Assembly: GCF_022581195.2 (NCBI RefSeq)
Contig: NC_061469.1
Location: 3,286,001-3,350,000, forward strand
Length of the DNA stretch: 64,000 nucleotides
From: Helicoverpa zea
Taxonomy: Eukaryota > Arthropoda > Insecta > Lepidoptera > Noctuidae
Direction of reading: 5' to 3'
The notes under the pieces are model-generated. The model was not told the DNA's origin. It did no database searches and saw nothing but the letters and a program-made list of their open reading frames with translations. Numbering within the stretch: the stretch's first letter is position 1; the number at the start of each line of letters is the position of its first letter. This document shows, in pieces, positions 11,701-23,843 of this stretch. Both the position numbers and the translations under genes were made by a program.

Positions 11701-14700
11701 ATAAGGGGCTTGTTGTTGTATAAAGTGTATAAAGTAAAGTGAAAATATAATTATTAAAATTTTTGGGGAAATCTAAAAAGGAGGGTAAATAATCCGTGGG
11801 CGTTTTAAAGCTCGGACGCAAAAAGAGGGCTGTAATAAGTTTGGATGCCATATGTGGGTGTCTGGGACAGCGTATGTCTTACACGGCATACGTAAAGCTA
11901 TTTGCATGAGGTTTTTAGTTTAAATCTGGCTCTTCAGCGGATCTTAGACATCCAAAATCCGCAGCAGCAGAAATCTCGGGCACAAAATGCATTTTTACAT
12001 ACTTTTACGCCAAAAAATAATTTTATAAATCATGTAGCATGATCGAAAAGATTGAAAAATCATTAATAATATAATTTCATCGAGTACTTCCTTACCTCAC
12101 GCCCATTAACGTAAATCAGCGCATCTCTATGCGGAATTAGGAGTATGACTCCGTCCGTGTTCTCGAAGATGCAGTGCTCGCTCAGAATGTGAGACCCAGA
12201 CAGTTGGATGTCTTGCGGCACGTTCGCTTCTGATGTACCGACGCGGGTCACGCCTAGGAAAGAAAGCACAATTGTTAGGTGATTTAATAATAATTATTTT
12301 TTAATAAAAAAAATCCGCTGGCTTGATTGACAAAATTTCAACTTATGAAATGGAAAAACAGAAAAAGTTGAACAATCAAAGTAGGCGTCGAACAATCAAA
12401 GTAGTTGGGCGTCGCACTGTTAGCCGAGTATAGGGTTTCCCTATTTTTATCTTTATTTAATAAAGATGTCTTTAAATTGATAGTGCTAGTATGTATATTG
12501 GAATAAGATCATCTTATTTTCCAGGCCCACACTGAGAAAAAAACCATTTTAAAATAAAATTATTTTAAAGTAACAATTTAAATTTCGAATCACCTAATCG
12601 ATAAACCTCTTAAATGCCAGACCAGATATAACAGCTTTTACAATGGTTATGTCAAACCGTGGTAATTATGTCATACATAATCACAAAGATACGTACCGTT
12701 TTTAATATAATAAATGAGACACTCCGACAGATTAGGGTCCTCATTCAAGTTGACCAAATGAGGGGTCTTCTTAGGCGAGTAGATGCCGACAGTAATGCCT
12801 CCCTCCTTGACGGCCAGACCCATCTCCGCGAAGACCGCCTCGCGTTGTACGCGAATCTGTTCTGTGCGCTTTAGCTTCTCTTCCCATGTCTCGTTTAGTT
12901 CTGGTGATGGAAAGAAATTTTAGTGGGTGTAAATGGGTTCTAGTGTGTTGTTGTTGATGATTTGCTTGATAAAAGCAAAAGATTAAACCCGATTGTGTGA
13001 AAGAAACCCTTCTTTTTTGGGTCCATATGTGTTAATCTAGTAAAAGCAAAAGGTAAGACAAAAATATGCGTTCTAAAAAGCGCACTTGAAAAAATGTATA
13101 CCTAGCTACATCTAAAATTCTTCATTTATAAAATGGCTGAATGAAGAGTTTTTATTTAGTGTACCATTGCGACCTATTGGAAATTAAGTACATAATAAGT
13201 TCAATTATCCGGACAACAACTTAATTATTTGTCAACTTTAATCTTTAGTGTTAAGCTGACATAAAAAATATGGCTTCCTTATTGTCAAACTTACCAGCAA
13301 TAAGTTTCTCGGAAGCCTGCAACTGATCCACAGCCTCTTCGGCAATAGTCGTGGCCGCTCGGGACAGCTTCGGCGATAGCACTTCAGCCTCGCTCTTCTT
13401 GCGCTGCGGCGAAGAGTTGTTCTCTTCTCCTGTCATCATCCAATGTGGGGACATGTTAGTTTGTAAAGGTGTAACGAACTTTTTGGTGTGTCAACTGTTT
13501 TTTTTAAGGCAATTTTTTGTGCCGTCTTTTATTTTCCGGAAAGTTGGACTTGTACTTAGAAATTACATAGGCATATTTTATTGATATGCGTTGTAGTAAA
13601 AATATTTGGAACTTGATAGCTTTTTGTTCATCATGCTGCCAATTGAAGCATGCTTATACTTTTATTCGGTTAAATATGTTTATCAAGTCCATTGCTTCTA
13701 GATGGTTACAACTACGGTAGTCTATTTTCATTCATCTTGTTATCTAAAACACTTTAATATTGCACTATTGTGGGTATAGTGCAAATTAATGTGCAATCCA
13801 TCATTGTGCAAACTATTGCACAAGTAGACATACGTCTACGACAAAATTACTTTTTAAAAGTGAGTATACTCGTACGTACTACACAAAATAAATATTCGAC
13901 ACCAAAATCATTCTATTCTGACACAAATATAATGGGAAAACATGCAAGGCCTCTGAAGCTAGGAAGCTTTTATAGTAGCAATGCAATATTCACAATATAA
14001 GATCCGTTTGGCGACCACGAGAAATTTGGACCAACATGGTGACTTGCAACGCCAATGTTTGTGTAATGGCCGCCAACAGACAGACTCGATACCCACCCGA
14101 TTATACAATCGATTTTGAAGACGTAAGGCGACCTTGGCTTGGCAGTGAAAAGGTGGCGAGGTCAAATGCCTTGGAAACTATCGAGAACAATTTAAACTTG
14201 CAAATATCGAAGCGTAACGTAATTTCAACTAAGTCTTATTTTCTTATTAAAAGACAATTTATTAAGAGTATCTTGTCAATCAAAATCGATTGTATCCATA
14301 ATACAGGACTGAACATTTATGTATAATATTATGTAGATACATAAATTAGTAAATGCTCAGTTATAAAATACATAAACAGCACACCAAGTAATATTCGCTA
14401 CATACATATTCTATCTGTATAACCAAGTTTATAGTGTTCCAGACCAACACCAATATATAGATAGATAAGCGCAGTTATATATCTATATTCATATATATTT
14501 ATGGTATGACCCACACCATCTTCCATATAATATTTGAGAAGTGATAATACTATATATTTTATGCCTACAAACGCCACAAGCGCTGGACAAGGTGCTAAAA
14601 TAAATTGCTTTTTTTTTTCATCATAGTGTAGGCTGCCAGATCATTGACCGAAAAGATATAAAAAAGTTTGCATTGCATTTTTTTTGTGTCTGGCAACCCC

Positions 14701-17700
14701 GATTCAGAATGGAGGCCAAGCGTACAGGTGGGGTGTACAGATGCAAAAATGCGCAAGCCTCTTTATCATTGTTACTTACTGGTAGGCTGTTCTTTCTTTT
14801 CATAAAGGACTTTACCATCTGGTCCTAGTTCGTGTTGATTTTGGAAACAAAATCAAGTTTTAGTATCAGGAATATGAAACTTAATTCAACGGTTATATTT
14901 GTGGCGTTAATCGTAAGTGGCGTGGCTTGTTCGCTATGAAACAATCACACAAGACGTTCTATGTATCACAAGACGTCTAAACAACCTAACTCACTGGCAA
15001 GGCCGAGAATAAGCTATCGAGATGGTCGATTGATCAACTGACACCATATTTCTTCATACCACTAGAATTAAAATCAAGATCCCCAAATGTTATTTTAATC
15101 TTGAAATGAATTCCACTATAACTTACACAAAAATAACAAAGCTAAAATTACAGCAATTCTCTATTTGTCCTTACCACAGACATATGAACATTTACACTCG
15201 GCAAAACTCCTAACCACAGACACCGAAAACCTTAGACACGTCAGTGAATCAATCGTCCATCAACAGTACTTCAAGGCCATAGATTAAGACATGCAGAGGC
15301 GTACCTTCTTCGACCTCGATGCCCTCAGCTTTGAGTAACTCGCGAAGCTTGAGTATTTCCTCCTTGAGTTCACGAATGAGTTTCGCGTTCGCGTCCTCGT
15401 TGACGACCGCCTTGCAGACGATCTGTTTGGCTCGATCAGCGTATCTAGATGAAAAATGTGAAATATTGTGATTTTGGGACTTTTTAGTTGATATATGATG
15501 AAATATTGTGATTTTGGGACTTTTTAGTTGATATATGATGAAATATTGTGATTTTGAGGCTTCTTAGGTGCTATATTTTGAATGGATTTTAAATTGGTTA
15601 CAATAAAAAGATATAATATGTGTTATGGGTGATCACTCACGAGTGACCCAAATTGAATTAACAAAATAAGTCGATTTAAAAGAACGGTTTTCAGTGATGC
15701 CCAAGTATTTTTGTTTTACATATTACCGCTGTTTTTATTTTCTATATATTTTTATTGATTTCCAAATTAGCCATATAAAACAAAGACATATTTTCTTACC
15801 TGAGTGTACTAAGAGTTTCATCAAAGTTAATATCGGCGGGCGATATAGCAGCTATCATAGCCGTCTTGGAGTTGCCTCCAAGGTTCTCCCGCAGCAGCCA
15901 CGTCAGCACCGAGTCACGGTACGGAATGAAGTCTGCCTTCTTCGACTTCTTACTCTTTGACGCCTGGGAAGAGGAGATAAGTATTGAAGCACATTGAGAG
16001 GCAAAGCGGGGATATATCGAAGGATATCAATAATCAAAATAAAGGGAGAAATAAGCTTTGAAAAGCTACTCTAATTTAAACGAATTAAATGTTTGAAAAA
16101 ACTTGTGGTAGTAATTACTTAAAACTAACAAAATCAGATATCCTCCAATGACTTTCGGAAACCGTGCATGATCGATTGATATAAGTCCGCTTACGGCCAC
16201 ACCCAATATTCTATATTTCTGTTGTATCCCTTACTAGAGGTAGAAAGACAGAACAGAACTTGATGGGGCTAAATTCGAGTTCTATCTCTAGTATCAAATC
16301 AACAGACAGAATATTGGAAGACCGTCGACCGTTAGACCATCATAGACGGAGATAGTCATGAAGACACGTTGTAAGTCCCGAAGTCCTCTCGACGGCGTGA
16401 AAAGCTTATAAGGCAACGAACTTACCGTCTTACATTCACCTACCACGCGAAAAGCCAAATATTGCAAGTGAACCATTGATACGAAAAATAATATCGATAT
16501 TTCCAAACTGTGAATTTTACAAAAGCAACAATAGCCAATTTGGCTAAGGCGTTGGTTACAAAATTTTGAAGGCTGTGTTTTGAACAAATTAGCCCAATTT
16601 TAGCACAAGCATATTTAGCTTAGGTTTTTAGGGGTAACAAAATATTAGTGATGTGCACACACTCCTATTGTCTATTATAAAAACCAAACTCACCGACTAT
16701 ATGATAATTTCCACGGAGATACGGTGCGTTAAAAAAACGTGATTCTTTTGTTAGTCTTTAGCATACTTCTACGTATAAAGTACGGTCCACTAGCACATTT
16801 AATTGTACATACAAATATGTTTACACTATCGACTTGTATCGATAAATTCTTATCGATATTTTTATCTTAACAAGTGGATAGTTAAAATAATTGTACAACT
16901 AAAATAAACAGTGTACACCGTGCTTTAAATGTATTTTTAGCAAAACAGGTAGCAATATATTATCAGGTCCGTGGGAAATTATTTCATTAGGTATTTAGGT
17001 ACTGACGCATTCATAAGTGCATTAAAGTGTTAAACGGACTACAATAGAATATAATTCTAGTATTAAGACCAAAATAGCGGTTTTTATGCGGGTCTTACCC
17101 ATCTTTTTGTTGCACCTAATCACTGACCTCTATATTTACCACTGGACCGGCTGATGTCAACGTGCTTTTGTGCCCGTTTGATAATCGCCATTTTGGCGCT
17201 GTTAGACGTAGCGAGTGTCCGTGGTATTAAAATTAATTTACAGTGAACCAATGAACAAACACGTCTCTCACAGCCATTTGAAATTATACGTCAAAATTAA
17301 TTCTGTGGACACTCGCTTAGACGATATGGCGCTTCAAATGGGCACAAAAAAATTGCTGTCAAACGTACGGAACAGCCGGTCCAGTGTGTAAATATAGAGG
17401 TCAGTGCACCTAATGCACTTGTCAATGTGATCGTACAATATTTACACCTTACTTAGCTAGACACAACACAGGATAGTCTAGTCCATTATTCGCCTAAATC
17501 CACAGGGATTTAGCTAAATAATGGCCAGATATGTTATTTTGGTTACTAAGATAACATTAGCTAGATTTTATGCCCGTCTAATATCACTTTAGGTCTAGCA
17601 CAGAATCGATATATTTAATACCCTTTTATAAATTACTACGTCACTTATTTTTTGAAAGCCCGTAGGAAATTGTTCCTTGAATCAATGCTTTATTTATTTT

Positions 17701-20700
17701 TGCTGTATCAGAAACAGTTTTGCACCCAATCATGTAAAAAGTAGCTGTCTAAACTCTACATCCCAATTAATTACTGTGAAAGGGTCCCACATTTACCAAC
17801 TACCACCACTAACACCAATACCAAATTAAAATCCAACTTACAATTTCAGCGAGTGCCGAGATGACTTTTCCGAGGGTTGTGAGTGACTTATTGATGTTCG
17901 CGCCCTCCTTGAGACGCGTGCCCTTAGCGCCCGTCGAGTCAGCTCGCTCAGACCCTGCCAAGTCCACCAGCGAAATCTTCGACACCTGGGGAAAAGAAGT
18001 TATATTACTAATCAAGTTTTTACGTTTTTTAGTCAACCAAATATAAAAGTCAAGTAGAAGAAAATAACGATAGGATAAATGATAAATAACTATGCGATTT
18101 GAAATGTCATTTCTTATTTCGTGTCATATATTTCTGTTACGTCTACGGCTGCAAAATACATATTGGTTTATACCACAGAAGGCATTTATCCTTATTTAAT
18201 GTTGATACAGCATTGATAGAGGTACTGCCTTATATCAACCCTACAATTTAATTTGATTTACTGCACCAGTAATTCTTTGCACTTATAGGTACATATAACA
18301 AACTGATTTAGTCATTTGCATTTCTCACCTTCTCCGACATAAGATTAGTGGTCTGGTCATGTCTCTGCTGCGTGAAGAATATGGTGAAGACCGCGTGAGA
18401 ACGTGACGAGGTCTCGTTCATGTTTGTCGCTGCCACAGTCCTGACAAACAAAACGTCATTAGGATACACATTTGTACAAATCGGCAGCAAATAAGACTTT
18501 CAAAGCACCAAGTGAGGCAGCAAGATGATGTTAGAGTTACTAATTAATCGGAACTTTGATTGATCTAAAAGGAGTCCTCATGAATTAAAAATGTATAAAA
18601 GATCGGCCTTTCATACAACAAAAACATAGCCTTACAATATAATCTGAATTATTCCAAAATCGTCCCCTAGTCCCACTTCTTTCGTATTTCTTCGTACCAA
18701 AAGACAACTTTACTTTCACCACCATCCAAAATACTGGCTATATATAAAAGAAAATACCATACCTAGCCTTGTTCCCCTCATCGATGAGGTCGTATATATC
18801 CTGATAGGAGGTGACCGCCAGTTTGCTGAGGTCCTCCACGTAGGGTCCAAGCGCTGGGTGCTCACGGACCCTCAAGTTGCCTTTATTCTTCGGGTTGAGG
18901 AGATCGCGAACTCGCTCGCAGTATATCTCCATGTAAGACACTTCCACCTGGTTTGGGAAGAGGGAAAGATATTAATTGTAAGTGACATATTACATTAAAA
19001 AATATCATGAGACTGATATTCTATTCGTGTGAAAGAGCGATAGGGGATGAAGTATAGTTCATTTTCAACATATTTATCAATTCTCAGGAAAATTCTGAAT
19101 TAAATTCAAGAATATGCTCAAGTTGTTATTTGAAATTGCAGGTCATCGTTTGACATAGACGTTATATTTACTAGTCTAGTCAGTTTTTTTAGTTTTATTA
19201 TCTTGTTATTTGTAGTCAGTTGAGTAAAAAGTAGGTACGTGTTTCCGAATGCGCAAATGTTAGAAACTTACGGATCTTTTTCAGCATTTAACGGTTAAAG
19301 AATTTAAATGTCAGATTCATACAAATGCACGTCTTTACTTCGCATAGCAATGAGCGACAATGAATATTCATATTTATTCTAATTGCATTTGTTTGCAAGT
19401 CAAATTCAGTTTATTTAAGGTTAATAACATTTCCGAAATGCAAGAAGGAAATATCCTTTTAGTTAGTTATTATTGTTTCATAAAGGAAACTGTCGGCATG
19501 TGGAAAATTAATTATACTTTCCGTAACAGTCTCGTAAACGTTGTGCTTTTTATAATCGAACAATCCTGAACATAATCCTACTAATATTATAATCCTACAA
19601 TATAAAAGTGAAAAGTTTGTGAAAATGTATGGATGTATGTTGTTATGTTTTCACGCAAAAACCGCTGGACCGATTTGGTATTTAGATAGGTGATACCCTG
19701 GATTAATACATAGGCTATTTTTTATCAACACACCACGGGGGCGAAGCCGCGGCCGGAAGCTAGTAACATAATTTTATATTTTTCTATCTTAAGCAGTCTT
19801 CCTCGTATTCGAATTATAAACTTTATTTCTTCACCAATTAGTTTTATTTTCCTGTGTCACTCACCGAGTATTTCAAGTCATCGGAGGTGGTCTGCCTGAT
19901 GCGTCGGAACAGATCCTTGCAGATCTGTGGGATGATGCCTTCCTGGCCATCCTTGCCGCTGCCCATCATAGTATAGGACTTGCCCGCGCCGGTTTGTCCG
20001 TACGCGAATATGCATATGTTGTAACCTGAGGAAAAATATTGGATTTAGGATTTCATTCCCATCTTTTCGATAATACTAACTGTCATTGTTTTGTGTTTTA
20101 ATAATATAATAAACCGGCCAAGTGCGAGTCGGACTCGCGCACCGAGGGTTCCGTACAAATCCTGTATAGCTAAAAAGTGAGTCTCGCGCCAACCATTCAA
20201 TTGAGAACAATCATAGTTATGGTAATTTCGTGAGAGTCAAAATAATTAATATTTTTTATTTTATAATATAACTAAATTGAGGGTACTGGTAAACAGTGAA
20301 GGTTTGGAGCTGATTTGATTATGGAGACTACAGAGAGTCGAGGGAACTCCTGAACGGTATGTTGCAACTACCATGTGTTTGGGCTTATTTTATTCGTAGG
20401 TATTGGCGAAGACTTTCCAAATAGATAGGTTTGACTGCCATTGTGGGATCGATAGCAAAGATCAGATATAGTTATGGGAACTCCTTTACAATTTATAACG
20501 TAACCTTGTGTTGGAGCTTATTTTATTTTAGGTGATGAGAATTCACTACTAATGGGATCTTTTATTTTTGAGGGATTAATCACCTAATGAGCCCCAGTTT
20601 CAGGTTTTGTTCGAAACTGCCTGACGACTTGTAACTGTCGAATTGTAACAACGACTGCTAGAGAGTAGGATTCGGGGCTGCTGGCTTTACGTTTCTAGAG

Positions 20701-23700
20701 CCTTGACAAAAGTGTAATTCTGTCCCTTTCTTTGTTTTATAAAGTCGGCTTTATTTTATTTTGTAGCATTTTACAAACAAATCCAACTTCAAACATATAA
20801 AAAAGCAAGAAAGAAATTAAAAAGATGTTAGGTGCATCGGTCTAGAAGTCGGTGTCTAGAGGATGCATCTATATTTATTTAATCACCGAGATCTAGACCG
20901 ATGCATATAAACAGTTTTCTTGTTGTTTTTAGAAGTTTTTTTTTTTTTTTTTTTTTATAATGTCGGGACACCTTTTCACACACGGTCGGTTAGCCCCATG
21001 GTTAGTTATTAATTAACTTGTGTTATGAGTCCTAACACAACTGATAAACTACATATAGCTACATATATACATATTTATGAATACATATTGTAACACCCAG
21101 ACCACGGCTAACAAGCATGCTCATCACACAAATGTCGACCGAGCCGGGAATCGAACCCGGGACCTCAGCTTCGGCAGTCCGGCATGGTGACCATTGCGCC
21201 ATCGAGGTCGTCAATTTTTAACTTTTGTGAAAAGTTCTCGTCAATACGAATAATATAAGCCCAAACACGACGTAACTAAAACATACCGTTGAGGAGTTCT
21301 CTCGACTTTCTCACGTCTCCATCATCAGGTAAGCTCTAAACCTTCACTGTTTGATAGTATCACCAGACATACATCTGAGAATCAAGTTGTAATCCTATGC
21401 ATGCCTACAATTTCTGCTAGTTGCCCTCGATTTCTCAGGATTTCCATCATCAGATCCTGACCTGATGACAATGGAAATAAACCAAGAGTATACTCTTTCA
21501 CTACAAAGAAATGATTTCTCAAATCATCAATCCGTGAAACTTGATCGTTTAAATTCCCCATTATTAATGAGGAAAATATTTGATGTTTACACCTGATTTT
21601 CTCTAGATTCCCATGGTTCACATTGATGCGACTAATGCCATAGTAAATCAAAGCCTTTATCATTATACTGTGCTATATTTCGTTCGTATCCGCCGTGGGT
21701 ATGGTTTCCATACTAAGGTGCCCAATGGCCTTTGAATGATTTAAAATTTTTCACAGTTTAGAGGCAATTATATTTAGGAAGTGTTTGGTATGAATTTCAA
21801 CTTTAATATCTCTACGCGTTCATGTGAAAGGGTAGGTAGTAAGTTTATAATTATTAAAAAAATATTTTATGTCATGTAAGCGCAAAATAATATTTTAATA
21901 TTTTATGTAACTTCAAATTTATCATTTTCGCAATTTTTCCTTTACGAGGGCTGCCTTTTAAGTTGTGTCGTTTGAAATAAGTATAGATAATCCAATAGGT
22001 TATTACCGTTTATTATTTTTTTAAGAATACTTAGCGATATTTAATGCACTTTTGCATGCATTCAAATCAGTTTTTAAATATTTATTCCATTCCAAAGTGG
22101 GGGTAGTCAAAACGGCCGATTTGTATACGTCAACAGCTTCTTCAGGTGTGCTGAAAGGTAGTCCACGAAGAATTTTCTTAATTTTGGTTAATGTATTAAA
22201 ATCATTAGTGCTTAAGTTACAGCTGTAAGGTGGATGATCCAATATTACAACATTTTGGGAACTCAAAAACATCGGTGTTTGGCGGGCGGTGCGCGAACTT
22301 GCATTGTCATGGTGCAGTATCATTCGAAGTCTTGGATAGTTTTTTCTAAATTCGGTGATGACTTTTGGCAAACAAACAATGGTATACGAGTCAGCGGTAA
22401 CCATGTCGCGATATTTTAGTACAATAGTGGCGACACGATCACCCTTTGCCAAAAACGAGACAACCATTTTTTTTTAAGTGCTTTGCGAGCGTACGACTTT
22501 GGTCGGTTTTGGCTCGTCTTGGAAGACCTAGACAGCTGACTGCTGCTTAGAATCCGGATCATAAGCGTATATCCAGGACTTGTTATCACTAACTATATCA
22601 TAGACCTGCTTTGACTCTCCTCGGTCGAATCGCTGCAGAGTTTGACGTCACCAACTTACTAGGGCTGTTTCTTGGTCGTCGCTAAGAAAATGTGGTATCC
22701 ATGGAGAGATCATCTATCTTACGCCAAGTTCTTCGTGTAGGATATTTTTGACTGTGGTCCCTGAAATGCCCACGGATGCCTCTATTTCACCATATGCTAC
22801 ATGTCCGTCTGCGAGGATTAGCTGCCGCACAGCCTCGATATAAACTTGCATCATGGCGGTTTTTGGACGACCTTCACGAGGCTTGTCACTGAAGCTAGAG
22901 TGCCCAGGTTGAAATTCTAAATATCAGCGTTCTGCGGTCCTAAGGAATGGTGCTACATCACTAAATACAGAATTAATCTCTTTCTAGTACTGAAGTCGCG
23001 ACAATCCCCTTTTAAAGTTGTAGAAAATTATCGCACTCAAATTTTCCTTACACATTTCCATTTTTGCAACCGACCTGTCACCTTTGAATGGACGATACAA
23101 TAAAACTATTCGACCTATTTAAAAACATTCTTTTGTTTTCGAATTCTAAATTCAAAAAGATTCAAATAGCATATATATATATTTTTAAAAATCGCGGGAG
23201 GTTACCAAACGACAGAACTTAAAAGGCAGCCTTACGTATCTGTACTATATAACGTTGCTTCGTGCCGAATTTCAGGATTCTGAGTTCACGGGAAGTACCT
23301 TGTAGGTTTTGATTCCCTAGCGTGTGACGGAAATTCGTCTAAGGTGTCGGTATAACTGCTGTATCTTTTGATCGCGTTAACTTAGAAGTTTGATTTTTTC
23401 ACTGCCTAAAGGGACAATAGACCTAGGTATTTGGTATAAATTTCAATTTGATACCTTTATTCGTTCGTGAGAAATAAGGTAGTAAGTTTCATTTTATTAA
23501 AATATTTTTTTTTATATTATATAACTAAAAAAATGAGATTTTCGTAATTTTTCCTATATTTGCATTATATGACAATGCTTCATGCCAAATTTCAAGACTC
23601 TGAGTTTACGGGAAGTATCCTGTAGGTTTTGATTCCTTTGCGAGTGTCGAAAATTTGTTGAAAATATCGACATCATCGGCTGTATCTTTGGATTGGCTTG

Positions 23701-23804
23701 GCTAAGATGTTTGATATTTTCACAGCTTAAAGGGACAACAGACCTGAGCATTTCATGTGAATTTCATCTTGATACGTCCACGCGTTCTTGAGATAAAGGG
23801 TCTT

Positions 23805-23843
<39 letters not shown>

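Noticed and set aside
12365..12415. Short direct repeat GAACAATCAAAGTAG x 2 in an intron
   Set aside because: Two 15-16 bp copies only; likely slippage with no wider structure.
21130..21210. tRNA gene-like sequence with B box (also at 52020-52090)
   Set aside because: Both copies have the same long non-tRNA tail and one has a target duplication, so they are SINEs, not tRNA genes.
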